Shown piece after piece: positions 49,963 to 62,314 of a stretch of DNA of 64,000 nucleotides. The DNA is from Bromus sterilis. Taxonomy: Eukaryota > Streptophyta > Magnoliopsida > Poales > Poaceae. The position numbers and the translations under genes were made by a program. The stretch's first letter is position 1. The number at the start of each line of letters is the position of its first letter. Below the pieces are notes generated by a model that made no database searches, was not told where the DNA came from, and saw only the letters and a program-made list of their open reading frames with translations. The DNA lies in the NCBI GenBank assembly GCA_950022295.1, contig OX465597.1, positions 188,975,016 to 189,039,015 of the forward strand. The letters are read 5' to 3'.

Positions 49963-50878
49963 TGATAGAGGCGAAGGTGTCCCGATGTTTCGATGAGATG
50001 TCGGAGATCGATTATGGTGGAGACGACTTTCACGATCCGACTACGAACGTGCGAAGGCGTTGCGCCTTAGCGATCGCTAAACCAACTCCGAGAGGTTATT
50101 GATCCCGCGGATGCACGATCAACCTGACCACGAGGGTCTAATTCCTGCAAGCAATCGAAGAACAAGCAAGAACTAAGAATTGCAATCTGGATATTGCGAA
50201 TATAAGATGAATGATTACGAAAGTTGGGGTTCCAATGAGGTCTTGGCCTGGTCGGATGACACAAACGAAGAGCTCGAAGTTGCGGCTATGGCTAACTTAA
50301 ATCTAATTAAAACCCAAGTCTAAACGACGCCCTAAGGGCTGTATATATGGGGGAACAGAGGGGAATTTCGTGGCCCCTTGGAGGTGGGGTCCGAAAACAA
50401 CCCTAACTCGGTTTCCCCACACATACGGACTCTAAAAACAGCCTATAATGTGGTATTTCGAAATTACATGGGCCCAGCCCAATATTAAGGTGACGCAACA
50501 CCTATAATGGCCCTTGGACGAAAATAATGAAGTGTCATCTCGCGTATTTCGTCCAAGACTTCATGCGCGCCTTATGGTGGCTTCAAAGTGTGATAATCAC
50601 CACTGGAAGCTCCACTGTACTTTCCCGCGCGCGCACCTTCTTCTCCATGCTTGATCCCGCTCCAATGACCATCCTTCTTGTCCATGCTAGGTCCTTCATT
50701 CATAAGAAAAACAAAAGTATCTAATTTAGGCAGCATCATATGTTCATGAACAATAGAAGGATTCACAAGAATCGAAAGTACCTGATAATTTAGTTGACGT
50801 GCACGTGCTCTAGTAACTGGTCCAGTATGTGTAGTTGGTGAGGCTTTGGGTGTAACATTAGTAGGGATGTCCTCATCA
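49963..50878 (-). repeat. A3 5' LTR
   Basis: 916 bp. It carries the TATA motif at 50342-50348 on the minus strand and would drive A3 transcription. A copy of the coding tail is open here too but has no upstream gag-pol. Confidence 0.93.
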
Positions 50879-50981
50879 ACAGGGATCTAGCGAGGAGAGT
50901 TCATCGCCTACCCACAAGTCATCTATCATCGCCCCCATATTCATCGTTCGCTTACTGAGAAGATCGGGCCACCCCTTATCA

Positions 50982-51711
50982 TCTTGGTATCAGATTTCCA
51001 GTGTTCCCTCGGTAAGCATCCACCAAATCCATCTATTAGATCGTTTTTGTTTTCGTCCTATCCAGAAAAAGCCATACAAAAATATTAGGGTTTCTAATTT
51101 TTCCATAACTTAGATTGCATCGGAGTCATTGTTTTAGTTTGCTGTTTCGTGTGTTCTTCCCGAAAATTTCTCCGCGGTGCGAAATATTGTGGCCTACAGA
51201 GAAAATTTACTGTAGCAAAATCAAAATTACTGTAGCAATTTTCGTCCAGTTTGGAATAGTGTCAGAAAAATCAAAAAAAAGAGAAAAAGAGAAAGGATTC
51301 AAAAAAAAGAGAAAGAAGTGTGATAAAAAAGAGTTATCAAAGAGTGCAAAGAGATATACAAGTGTTAGCAAGGAAATATGATAGTGGTGATCTTTTGAGA
51401 GGCCTGTCTTTCGTTTGTCTCCACTGTGTGAGTTTTTCTTTGGGTTTGTATCACACGATCAGCACTAGGACTTGACTTCGGTGTAGTTAGGTTGCCATAC
51501 CTATAGCTCCACCACATATATCCTGCTTTGTCGTGTGTTCACTCTTTTACTCGGGTATTCACTTCATCACATCCGTGCACTAGTCCTCCATCCGAACGGG
51601 TACGCATTACTATTCACTTTGGAACGGTAAGATTCACCTTTTCTTGTTAGTTTTGAGTGAGTTGTGAGTGTCCACCAAAAGATTTTGATTTAGCGCACTA
51701 ACCTACTAATC
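50982..51711 (+). other. B2 leader and primer-binding site
   Basis: The primer-binding site TGGTATCAGATTTCC is at 50985-50999. The leader is 730 bp with an A/G-rich run at about 51265-51330. It is the inverted counterpart of the B1 leader. No gene. Confidence 0.78.
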
Positions 51712-54700
51712 ATGTCTCAAAGTGGTTTTGATGTGATGCAGAAACAGGACAAGGATACGCCAGTTACATGGGAGGCATATGAAGGTCTCCGTGATCACTT
51801 GACTGGGATGTTTACTAAATCCGCTGATGCGATTGATACAAATGTTCAAGCGGTCCAACTGAAAGTGGACGCGACTGAAGCTGCAGTCACCACTATGCAA
51901 CAACAACTTGCTGTTATACAGCAGAACCTACAACAAATGACAACATCTGTCACGGGCATACAAGCCGCTATGGTACAACGCCAACCTGACGCTCAGGAAG
52001 ATGATGGTAGTGTTCATGGTGACAATGCTGATTTGAGGGGCAATCAAGGCCGTGGGCGTGGTGTTCAAGGACCGGGTCGCCAACCTCCACTTGGTTTTGG
52101 TGCGCGCCGTCTTCCCAGTCAGGAAGAAGTTGTCTTGAGCAAGCCCAAGTTTAACATCCCCAAATTTGAAGGTTCCACGGATGTGGAAGAATACCTCACA
52201 TGGGAGCTTAAGATGGAAAAATTATGGCGTTTGCATGATTATCCGGAGGACAAGAAGGTCAAGATTGCTTCGTCCGAGTTTGACGGTTATGCTTTGCGTT
52301 GGTGGGAGAGTGTGTTGACCGAGATACAAGAAACCGATGGGCAGCCTATTCGTACATGGCGTGACATTAAGGCGACCATGAAAGCTCGGTTTGTTCCCAC
52401 TAATTACTTACGGACAGTTTTTGATAAATTGCAACAATTGAAGCAAGGTACTATGTCCGTTGATGCATGCTATATGGAGATGGAGATGTTGCTGCAACGT
52501 GCGCGAGTTTGCGAAGAGGTTGAGATGACTATGCAACGTTTTCTCCATGGGCTGAAATTTAATATCAAGAGTATTGTGCGGCATCACCAATACTATAATA
52601 TGAATGATCTATTGCATCTTGCAAGGGAGGCTAAATTCCAGCTTGCAGAAGAGGCACAACTGAAGTCCCGATACTCTACATCTAGCAGATTTTCTCCACG
52701 GACACCGTCCACGCCTATGGAGAATTATGGTGCCAATACTCGGGCTTCTTCTTCAGTTTCCAAGTCAGCCTCCAATGGTTCTATGGCCAAGAAGCCAGCT
52801 GCTCCTGCCACTAGTGCAGGCTCCAACATGTCTACAGCTCGCAATCGCGAGATGACTTGTCATTCTTGCGGTAATCCGGGTCACTTTAAGAGAGATTGCC
52901 CGAACCGAAAGGTCATGTTTATTAATGAAGAAACCGGCGAGTATGAAACCGGTGATGATGAAGACCCAGCCGCGTTGGATGATGAAGGTTACAATACCGA
53001 AGAAGGCATGGATGCTTTTCCGTCGCATGCTCCTACCATTGTGGTGTCACAACGTGCTCTCACGGTACAGCCACATGCTGATTCTCAGCGCTGCAATCTG
53101 TTCCAAACCAAGGCGCTCGTTGGCCCCAACAAAGCTTGGAAAGTGATTATTGATGGAGGTAGCTGCCGCAACCTCGCAAGCAAGGAGTTATGTGCCAAGC
53201 TCAATCTGAAATACTTACCTCACCCAAATCCTTATTATGTCCAATGGTTGAGTGACAGTGGTGAGATGAAGGTGAATCACATGGTGCGCGTAAATTTTGA
53301 GATAGGCCCATACAAGGATTCCATCGATTTTGATGTGGTGCCTATGCCAGTTTGCCATCTCTTATTGGGTCGGCCGTGGTTATATGATCGCCATGTGCAA
53401 CACAATGGCCGAGCCAATACATATCATTTGGAGTTCAAGGGCAAGAAAGTTAATCTCCATCCTATGTCCCCACAGCAAATTGTGAATGAGTCTCGTCAGA
53501 AGGTAGAGGTGAATGTAGAACCAACACGAGAGAAAAATGTAATAGCTGTGAGTGATAATATAACGAAAAGTGCGAGAGAGACTAGTTTTCTTACATTAGC
53601 CACCAAAGAAGACATGAGAGAATTTAGTGAGGATCCTACAGCCATACCTCTTGTCCTCATGTATAAAGGCGAGGTTTTGGTTTCTAATGATAACCATCCT
53701 CTTTCTCCTGGTGTGTCTACTGTTTTGCAGGATTATGATGATGTGTTCCCGGCGGAGGTTCCAGCGGGATTACCACCCTTGCGTGGTATTGAGCACCAAA
53801 TTGATCTTATACCGGGTGCAACTCTTCCTAACCGGGCACCATACAGGACAAACCCCCAAGAGACGAAGGAAATTCAGCAACAAGTACAAGCGCTTCTGGA
53901 TAAAGGGTATATTCGTGTCAGCCTTAGCCCTTGTGTTGTTCCTGTTATTTTGGTTCCTAAGAAAGATGGTACATGGCGTATGTGTGTAGATTGTAGAGCT
54001 ATTAATAACATCACTATTCGATATTGTCATCCTATTCCACGTTTAGAGGATATGCTTGATGAATTGTGTGGTGCTGCTATTTTCTCTAAAATTGATTTGC
54101 GTAGTGGATACCATCAAATTAGGATGAAAGAAGGGGATGAATGGAAATCTGCTTTCAAAACTAAGTTCGGCTTATATGAGTGGTTAGTTATGCCTTTTGG
54201 TCTTACTAATGCTCCTAGTACTTTCATGAGATTAATGAACCATGTTTTGAGGGAGTTTATTGGACATTTTGTGGTTGTGTATTTTGATGATATACTTATT
54301 TACAGCCGCAATGAATTTGAACATGCTGATCATATGAGACAAGTTTTGCAACTGTTGAGTGATTCTAAATTATATGCTAATCTTGAGAAGTGCACTTTTG
54401 CAAAAGATAAGGTCATATTTTTGGGATATGTTGTATCTAAGCATGGGGTAGAAGTAGATTCTTCTAAAATTGAGGCAATTCAAAATTGGCCTACCCCCAT
54501 GAATGTTAGCCAAGTACGAAGTTTTCACGGTCTTGCTGGTTTTTATAGACGTTTTGTGAAAGACTTTAGTACTATTGCTACACCGTTGAATGAATTGACT
54601 AAGAAAGGTGTGCCTTTTGTTTGGGGCGTTGCCCAAGATCTTGCATTTGATGAGTTGAAACGTTTGCTTACTTCGGCACCATTACTTGTATTACCAGATT

Positions 54701-56721
54701 TTACTAAGCAATTTGAAGTTGCATGTGATGCTAGTGGTATAGGCATTGGTGGTGTTTTGATGCAAGAAGGTAGACCTATAGCTTATTTTAGTGAGAAGCT
54801 TTCTGGTGCTAGATTGAATTATCCTGTTTATGATAAAGAATTGTATGCACTTGTTAGAGTTCTTGAGGTTTGGCAACATTATTTGTGGCGAAAATAATTT
54901 ATCATACATTCTGATCATGAAGCTTTGAAATATCTGAAAGCTCAATCTAATTTGCATAGACGCTTAGCTAAGTGGGTTGAGTTCATTGAGTCTTTTCCCT
55001 ACATCATCAAATATAAGAAAGGGAAAGATAATGTTGTTGCTGATGCTCTCTCTAGGAAGAATATGTTATTGACACATCTTGATGTTAAAATTCCTGGATT
55101 AGAGAGTTTGTGTGATTTATATGCAACTGATCATGATTTTGCTGAACCATATCGTTTGTGTTTGCTTCGAAAGGCATGACACAAGTTCCACATCCATGAT
55201 AGATTTTTGTTTCGAGCTAACAAACTTTGTGTTCCAGAATCTTCTGTACGTTTGCTATTGTTGCAGGAATCACATGCAGGAGGATTGATGGGTCACTTTG
55301 GGCGTGAGAAGACACTACTAATGCTTGCTGATAATTTTTATTGGCCCAGGATGAGGCGTGATGTGGACAGGTTTGTGCGACGCTGCATTGTATGCAACAC
55401 ATCCAAGTCCAAGCTGAAGCCTCACGGTTTGTATACTCCACTATCGGCTCCTACCACACCTTGGGAAGATATTAGTATGGACTTTGTGTTAGGATTGCCA
55501 CGCACTAAATATGGTCATGATAGTATATTTGTGGTAGTGGATAGATTTTCTAAGATGGCACATTTTATTGCATGTCATAAGAGCGATGATGCGTCGCATG
55601 TTGCTAACCTGTTTTTCAGGGAGATTGTACGCTTGCATGGAGTGCCCAAGACAATTGTTTCTGACAGGGATGTAAAGTTTGTGAGCTACTTCTGGAAGAC
55701 ACTTTGGGGAAAGCCGGGGGCAAAGTTGATGTTCAGTACTACATGTCATCCCCAAACTGATGGTCAAACGGAGGTGGTGAATAGAACGTTATCACAATTG
55801 CTGCGAGCTATGATCAAGAAGAATCTGCGAGAATGGGAGGAGTGTTTGCCACATGTGGAGTTTGCTTATAACAGGGCAGTACACACTACTACTCAGCTTT
55901 GTCCTTTTGAAGTGGTATATGGTTTCAAGCCTATTACACCTCTTGATTTGTTGCCTCTTCCATTGCAGGAACGAGTTACTATGGAGGCATCCAAACGAGC
56001 AGATTATGTGAAGAAGATGCATGAGAAGACGCGAGAGGCTATTGAGAAGAAAGGCATGGGTGTTGCTGCTATAAGGAACCAGTCACGGAAGCAAGTTCTA
56101 TTTCAGCCCGACGACATGGTTTGGGTGTATTTGCGCAAGGATCGATTTCCAGGGTTGCGAAATTCCAAATTGAAGCCTCGTGGTGCTGGTCCTTACAAGG
56201 TGTTAGCCAGGATCAATGACAATGCCTACTCGATTGATATTCCCATTGCTGAGTTTGGTGGCGCTAACAACAGTTTCAACGTTGCTGATTTATCACCATA
56301 CATGGGAGATGACCTTGGAGCGTCGAGGTCGACGCCTTTTGAAGGGGGGGGAGATGATGAGGACATCCCTATTGACAAGCCATCCCCAACTCTTCATGAA
56401 GCACAAGCTAATGAAATCAGAATTGGACCTATTACAAGAGCCCGTGCAAAGCTAATAGAACAACAGGTGAACTTGCTCTTAATAGAATCTGATGTTTTGC
56501 TTAATAAGAATTTTATACTGCCTGAATCCTTGTTTGTAGGCATGATCAGATATCAAGAACAAGGACAAGCTACATTGGAAGAAGAACCTCAAGAAGACAA
56601 GGACAGGAAGAACCAAGCTTCAGGCCGCGGTACTACCGCGCTGACCGCGGTACTACCGCGCCACGGTACAACCGGGCCTACTACCGCACGTACTACCGCG
56701 ACAACAGAAGGGTTACGGTAG
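51712..56721 (+). pseudogene. Gag-pol polyprotein of B2 with two nonsense codons
   Basis: Starts at ATG 51712. A probable coiled coil spans about 38-90; gag about 145-315 (ALRWWES at 194-200). The CCHC knuckle is C383, C386, H391 and C396. A protease-like IIDGGS follows near 480, and RT with YFDD near 857-860. A TAA at 54895-54897 (a Glu codon in B1) cuts RNase H, and a TGA at 55177-55179 (a Cys codon in B1) cuts the RNase H-integrase linker. Frame is kept throughout. Integrase (finger, D,D35E core) is otherwise complete. The last 121 codons lie in the 3' LTR and read through the CGGTACTACCG array. Confidence 0.88.
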
Positions 56722-57267
56722 TCCTTACGGCACTACCGTAACGACTACCGTGTTGGTCAGGAGAGATACGGTAGCGACTACGGTAGTAGCCGCGGTACTA
56801 CCGCGCCCGCGGTACTACCGCACCAATCACGGTACTACCGTGCTGCCTGCGCGCAGAAACGGGCCTACGGCCCCTGGATCCGAGTCTGGACCCCCTTAGA
56901 CTATAAATACAAGTCCCCCTACGAGTTTTAGAGTTAGACCACGTTTAGATAAACCCTAGTTCCTGAGGATTGCTCCAAGCATTCATCTTGAATCAAATAC
57001 TTCAATTCGTATCGATCTGAAGTGTTGCTACTGCAAGTCTTGTGTGATCTGTTGTTCCACTGGGAATTAGTAGATTGCAAATTACCGTCTCGTGGTCGAC
57101 GGCTACGTTGCGCAAGTGTGTGAAGTTGTGAATATCCAAAGGGTAGAAAGTTGTCGCATTGGCAATAGGGATCTAGCGAGGAGAGTTCATCGGCTACCCA
57201 CAAGTCATCTATCATCGCCCCCATATTCACCGTTCTCTTACTGAGAAGATCGGGCCACCCCTTATCA
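56355..57267 (+). repeat. B2 3' LTR
   Basis: A 913-bp LTR from TGATGAGGACATC to CACCCCTTATCA, followed by CCGGG. TATA box TATAAATA at 56902-56909. It is very similar to the 5' LTR apart from one palindrome-unit indel in U3 and scattered substitutions. Confidence 0.92.
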
Positions 57268-57272
57268 CCGGG

Positions 57273-58350
57273 AGTATTTCACACTCCTCTGGTGAAAGGC
57301 AAGCCACAATACCCTTTGCACCTTTGCAAAGCTTTGACGTGCTTTAAAAATTGCTTTTCGATGATATGCTATATCAATGAACGTGATCATGTGGCCATGC
57401 TATGATTGATGTTATACTGCCATGCTATCTTTGAGTATGCTACTGCTATGCTATGCCATGTTACATCCATGCCATGCTTCGATCATATCTTTGCCATGTT
57501 ATACTCTGCATCATCGTAACCACCACATACCAACACCATGTTAAGTTGCTCATGTTACACCTGTTCATGCTATGCCTAAGTTATGCTCAACTGCATTCAT
57601 AATGTTGCCATGTTAATAACTTAATCTTTGTAACACGGATAAGTTCACCATCTAAAATGTGCTTGATCATATCTGAAGATATCATGTTAATATTCTATGC
57701 ATTGTTATGATCTGATACTCATGTTGCACCTGATGCTTGTGTTCGCTGTTGGAGATATGCTTCGTAACAAGTTGATCAGGTACCACCGAACCGGGCTTAT
57801 CCGTGCAGCCACATTTGCCTGTATGGGCAGGCCTTGATTCGGTCTTCCGGTGGGTTCTCTTATTTGTATCACCTAGTAGGGGGGCTACGTGCACGCTCTG
57901 CCCTGATCAGGCAGGCGGCGCTAGTCCTGATAGCAGTGTTGTTATGAGCTCAGTCCCCGTTGGGACAGTATTTTCCACAAGGTGCCCGAGTGGTCCTGGT
58001 GGTAACATGGACACCTAACCACAGGGCTACCCAAGACGGAATGTCGGTGATACGGTAAGAGGGACACTCAGTATATCGGTCTCGTTGGAGAAGTCCTAGT
58101 TCACTCCTGCGGTGCGAGTTCCAAGGATCCTGTGGGACAAGTACCGGGGTGCTGGATGGAGGAAGAACTCCATAGTGTGGGTAACGTGCACAAACTCTGC
58201 AGAGTCAAAATCTATTCGAATAGCCGCGTCCTCGGTCATGGGACACAGTTCGTACTAGGTCACACCATATGATCAACTCGAGTACGGTGGTAAGTTTGTG
58301 GTAAGTGGATGGTTATGCGATGTTTGGATTGGTTGGGTGGTAACGAAGGA
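57273..58350 (+). repeat. Element E LTR, segment 3
   Basis: The LTR continues after B2 with many short ATGCTATG-like stretches. It includes the ATTCGAATAGCCG motif at about 58213-58225, which I recall from LTRs of this type in Triticeae. It ends at GTAACGAAGGA (58350), short of its terminus, at the head-on junction with element G. 58010-58350 is repeated in inverted orientation at about 62990-63331. Confidence 0.7.
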
Positions 58351-58351
58351 A

Positions 58352-61300
58352 AACCTACCCCCCTTAGAAAAATCTCTTCCTCGAGATTTGGTTGCTCAGG
58401 GAACCATCGCAAACTTACCGTCCTTCGGAAACTTGCTGCTTCTCGGATTTCCTTTTTACCGCATACTGTTCCCATGGTAGCATCCAATATATCTGCTGAG
58501 GGGGTTTACTTCACCCGGTCTGTAGCTCTGACAGAATGTTCTTCCTTGATACCTCACATCCTTTCCCGCTGATTTCAATCCTCATATCTTCTGACTTGTA
58601 TGGTAACAGAATGTCTTGTCATAGGATGAATGCTGACGATACCCATACTGTGTCTGGGGTACCTCAGGCTTTATTCGTGGTATGGTCTTGAATCTTTTGC
58701 ATTGGCCTCTTCGACAAGAGCTTGGCCTCCATCGGTAGTTGGTATCTCAGAATGATTACTATCGGTACCTTGACTGGTAGTATGTGGGGTTGCCTCGCAT
58801 TTCTTTTGGCCTGTCCACCGTGCTCAAGGATTCGGGGCGGGGCACAAATTCTGAACATTTGCTTATGCCGATACTTGCCTGACTGATTGCTCCTTCCGGG
58901 TGGCGATCGGTCCTGATAAGCTTTAATCCGGTTCTTGAATTTAAAATGCCGAGCTGAGCTGGTGACCTTTAATGAAGCAGACTAGGGTAAATCGGCAAGA
59001 CGGACGATTCAGAACTTGAGTGACTGCTCAGGCTAACTGGATCGGTACACGGTCCTTGGCCCATGGGGAATGAGCTTTCTTTGTGGTAGATATCCACGGT
59101 GGTTCACATGACTTCAACTGATCACGACAAATTTGACTTGAGGTCCATGCGATTCATTCTGCCTAACCCGTCGGGCTCGAGAGTTGCATACCTCTGATAA
59201 CTTGCGAAATGCCACGCTTGCTCAGATTGCAGCAAGATTTGACACCTACCGTGTATGTTTTTCCTGGGTCTTGCATCTGCGTCAATCAACCTTTCTTGTG
59301 TTAGCTTTTCTTCGGTCAGGGTTCCTCCCTTGTTGCATAACTGCTTATTGTTCTACCGCAATCTTTGAGATAGATAGGTTATCATCACCCTTTTGTCTCT
59401 TGTTTCGTTCTGATAACTTTGGTTGCAACGACGGGGGTCTCCAGATTATTCTGCTTCGGAGCCTTGTCGGTCGTGAGGAGCTGAACTTCATGCCGGGAGC
59501 AGGATTCAATGCTCCTTGCTTCCTTTCTTCAGGGTGACCTTGTCAGTCTTTCTTCCAGGCTGAGATGTGTATCCGTCTCTTCTGCTGATTTGTTTCCCGA
59601 GAGCTGCGGTTCTTCACCGTCGTTCATGTGCATAATCCTTCCTTGATTACGAGCATGGTGGTATCCGCACAGGGGTAGCTTTCATACTTGATAAGAATAC
59701 CCATCACCATATGCGGGTCCTGACAATGCTGAAGTCTTCACTGTCCTGCATGGCTGGATTTCTGACAATATTGTTGCAGGCATGGTGACGCGTCGAGGAA
59801 GTCTGGTATCTTGTCCGCGAAGCTTGGGCTAGCTTGCTGGGGAAGGTTGGGTACCGTACCCCGGAAGTTTTCTTCGGTGGCGTATCGAGGAAGGCGAGGT
59901 GTCGTACATGGGAAGCTTCCTCGATAGCTTGCTGAAGAAGACTGGGTGCCTTGCCTTGGTGGCTTTCTTAATAACTTACTGTAGAAGATGGGTTGTCTTG
60001 TCCCGGAAGTTTGCCTCTTGCGCTGTGGACATACCGGTCCCTTCTGCTGGAAGTTTCAGTGGCAGATCATTGTAAACAAACGAGCAGCTTGTGCTGTAGT
60101 CCATCCCTGTGGCGTACCGAGCACGATCGAGTGTCTTGCGCTGTAAGCTTTTGTCGGTGGCTTGTGGAGGAAGGCTAATTGTCTTGGCTGAGAAGATATC
60201 CTGGTAGCGTACTAAGGAAGGCTGAGGTTCCTTCTGTCTGAAGCTTTTCCTCAATGACGTGGAGAAAAATCTGACCAAGGTGTCTGATAGGCTTCTGGCT
60301 GCCGGCTGGTGAGGGGGAAACATTCTTCCGATCATATGGGCTTCATAATATGTCTTGGCCACCTTCCGGAATATACTGAAATAATTTTTATTGCATTGGA
60401 CTGTAGCTGGTGTTTGTCCTGCCTTGGGTGCATATGCTCGTAGGTCATAGTCTTTGCTTATCTTTGCATGAATCTCTGCGACTGTCATGGTTGATGCGAA
60501 CTTGATTCAAGTGATGGCTTGGGTAGCACCCAATCGTGAGCCATAAGCTTCCCACGCAACTGGGTAAAAGTCATGTTTGTCTTGATGATTTTCCGCATCA
60601 TTGCGGCCTTTAACTGTCTGAGTCTTCAGGCTGCTCTGGTTGAAGGCCTGATGGTTGCCATATGCTTCATACTTGAGAAAAAGCGTGTGAGATGCAACCG
60701 GGTATGCGTCATTCATGTATGGTTGATTTTCTTCATTTCTCTGTGGTCTTCCACTGATAGAATCTTCATGACTGTAACATCCACCGGAAAAATGCTGACT
60801 TGGTTCATTCGGGCAGAACTCATATGGGTTGAACACTCATGCTGCAAGCTGGTGTGGGTCCTTGACTTGGTGTCTTCATGCTGCTCTACGGTATTGCACT
60901 GGTTCTTCGAGGTATGCGGGGTTATGAGAAACTTTTCATCGGGGAAAAGAGAGTGACACCAAAGAACCAAACGAAGAACCAACAAAGAAAACCACGGGGC
61001 AAAAGCAAATGAGAAGCGGCTTGCTACTTCATCAGTTTTAGCGGTCGTTGATGACTATCCGGACTCATTGCAAAGAAAACAGCGAATAACCCAGTAGCCA
61101 CCAGAACGATCTTTACAACTCAGATCTGGGACTTGTACTGGACTAGTTCAAGCATTGCTCATGACGGCCGACCGAAATCAGCTCAGAGCATAGGGTCTCC
61201 ACTGCGAAAAGAAACTCAACAACTACCCGAGACGGCCGAAAAGCAGCTCAGAACACGGGTCGGTTGTGGAAAAGAGAAATGTAAGACAGGCATCCACTCC

Positions 61301-61576
61301 GGACGGGTGACGATGCATCAACTCAGAACCAGACTTGGTGCCACTGCAGAACAACAAGCAAGGGTCCGTCCAAGTCATCCAACACCTGCCAAAACAGAGT
61401 TAGCAGCTGTCGAGGAAACTTAACAAAGAACCAACAACGAGAACCAACTAAGAAGGAAAAGCAACGCTGAACAAGCACTGAGATCACACGCAGGATCTCA
61501 ACTTATTGCTACACACACCAACATGCAACAGGCAACATGAAATACTACTACTCATGCATCACGAACTACGCGAAGC
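58352..61576 (-). other. Element G internal region
   Basis: 58352-59518 is the inverted counterpart of 38791-39963 in E. Beyond that, to 61576, I see no conserved domain. The longest minus-strand frame, 59976-60488 (170 codons, starting MTVAEIHAK), has no motif I recognise and may be chance. The region fits the long, non-coding internal domain of a large retrotransposon derivative. Confidence 0.55.
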
Positions 61577-62133
61577 TCAGGCGTTCTGATCTGACGGCGG
61601 GTTGCCGGGGGTCGCGGGAGTGGGCGGAGAAGTCGGCAACGATAGGGGTGCGGCAAGAGCTCTCGTTGAATCCCTTGCATCACGGACTAGCTCGACGATG
61701 AGGGCGTACTGGGAGATCATGTAGCGGGACATGGTGATCACCGCCGCATCGGCTTCCGCCAAAGGGCGAGGAAACCTTACTTGCTGCGGAGTCGCACCCA
61801 AGGTGGGGTAGAAATGGAAGGCGCGATTCTGATGCATCGCACTCTCCTGGTGGCGTAGGCCTAAGAGGCCCGCCAACGCGGCAAGCTGAATGGCATGATC
61901 CGGGGTAGGAGCGGGTCCACCCTGGAAGTTGTAGGAGCGCACACCGATGGGGATAGTGGCGGTCAGGTAGATTTGGCATGGTACTCAAGCAGCCGCCCTC
62001 CGATCGGCGTCTGGGAAACTTGGTACCTTGGAAGCTCTCCACTGGGGTAGAGAGTCCACCATACGTCTGCAAGGAGATAGTCAAAGTTGGTCGCGGATGA
62101 GGATCCTGTGTATCCCACCGGGTATTCCGCCAT
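61577..62133 (-). pseudogene. Uncharacterised frame near the primer-binding site of G
   Basis: Starts at ATG 62133 (MAEYPVGYTG), about 165 bp after the primer-binding site, where gag would normally begin. It runs about 56 codons to a stop at about 61963, then continues in another frame to 61577 (RSYNFQGGPAPTPDHA and on), so one small indel near 61963-61968 splits a protein of about 185 residues. The pattern EYHAKSTY..., then IPIGV and AIQLAALAGLLGL, is loosely like a double-stranded-RNA-binding fold, but that is a guess. There is no CCHC knuckle. Confidence 0.5.
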
Positions 62134-62297
62134 CTACACTCGTCAGATCAGATCATTAGCGAAAAACGTACCGTCTATATGCAACAAACAAATGCAGTAG
62201 GCAATAGGATCACACAAGCAAACTATACACTAGCTCTAACATCAATCTAACGTCCTTCTAACGTTCGCGCGGGCTAGCGGGTCCTACAGCCAGTCCT

Positions 62298-62309
62298 GCT
62301 CTGATACCA
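62298..62309 (-). other. Primer-binding site of element G
   Basis: TGGTATCAGAGC on the minus strand, a full 12-base match to the plant initiator tRNA-Met 3' end, five bases from the LTR terminus at 62315. Fixes the orientation of G. Confidence 0.85.
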
Positions 62310-62314
62310 ACCGT

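Larger units (their letters stand above)
43189..50878 (-). mobile_element. Family A Ty3/gypsy element A3, apparently intact
   Basis: A complete minus-strand element with two 916-bp LTRs (43189-44104 and 49963-50878) that differ at about 11 positions counted by eye. It has perfect target duplication ACAGG (43184-43188 and 50879-50883), a primer-binding site (49946-49960 complement), a polypurine tract (44105-44117 complement) and one uninterrupted gag-pol. It is inserted in B2 5' LTR. It is the only copy here with all visible parts intact, and by LTR similarity a young one. Confidence 0.95.
42391..50981 (+). repeat. B2 5' LTR, interrupted by A3
   Basis: Pieces 42391-43188 and 50884-50981 form one LTR of about 896 bp. 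TATA box TATAAATA at 42921-42928. U3 carries an array of CGGTACTACCG-type palindromes (42661-42860). The A3 insertion lies about 98 bp from the LTR 3' end. Confidence 0.9.
42391..57267 (+). mobile_element. Family B Ty3/gypsy element B2
   Basis: A complete plus-strand element with perfect target duplication CCGGG (42386-42390 and 57268-57272). The 5' LTR (42391-50981) is split by A3; then follow the primer-binding site (50985-50999), leader, gag-pol with two nonsense codons, polypurine tract GAAGGGGGGGGAGA (56341-56354) and 3' LTR (56355-57267). Confidence 0.92.
38791..58350 (+). mobile_element. Element E: pol-less element with Tekay-type LTR
   Basis: A plus-strand element whose 3' internal part (38791-39963) and LTR (39964-41591, 42213-42390, 57273-58350) are seen. 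The LTR starts TGTGACACCC after the purine tract CTAAGGGGGGTAGG. It is interrupted by a palindromic pair of family A LTR ends and by B2, and stops at 58350 before its own terminus, where it is joined to element G in the opposite orientation. Its left part is beyond D and outside the window. Confidence 0.75.

Noticed and set aside
59976..60488. A 170-codon frame as a real gene in element G
   Set aside because: No recognisable domain and not present in the other copy within the window; kept only as a remark.
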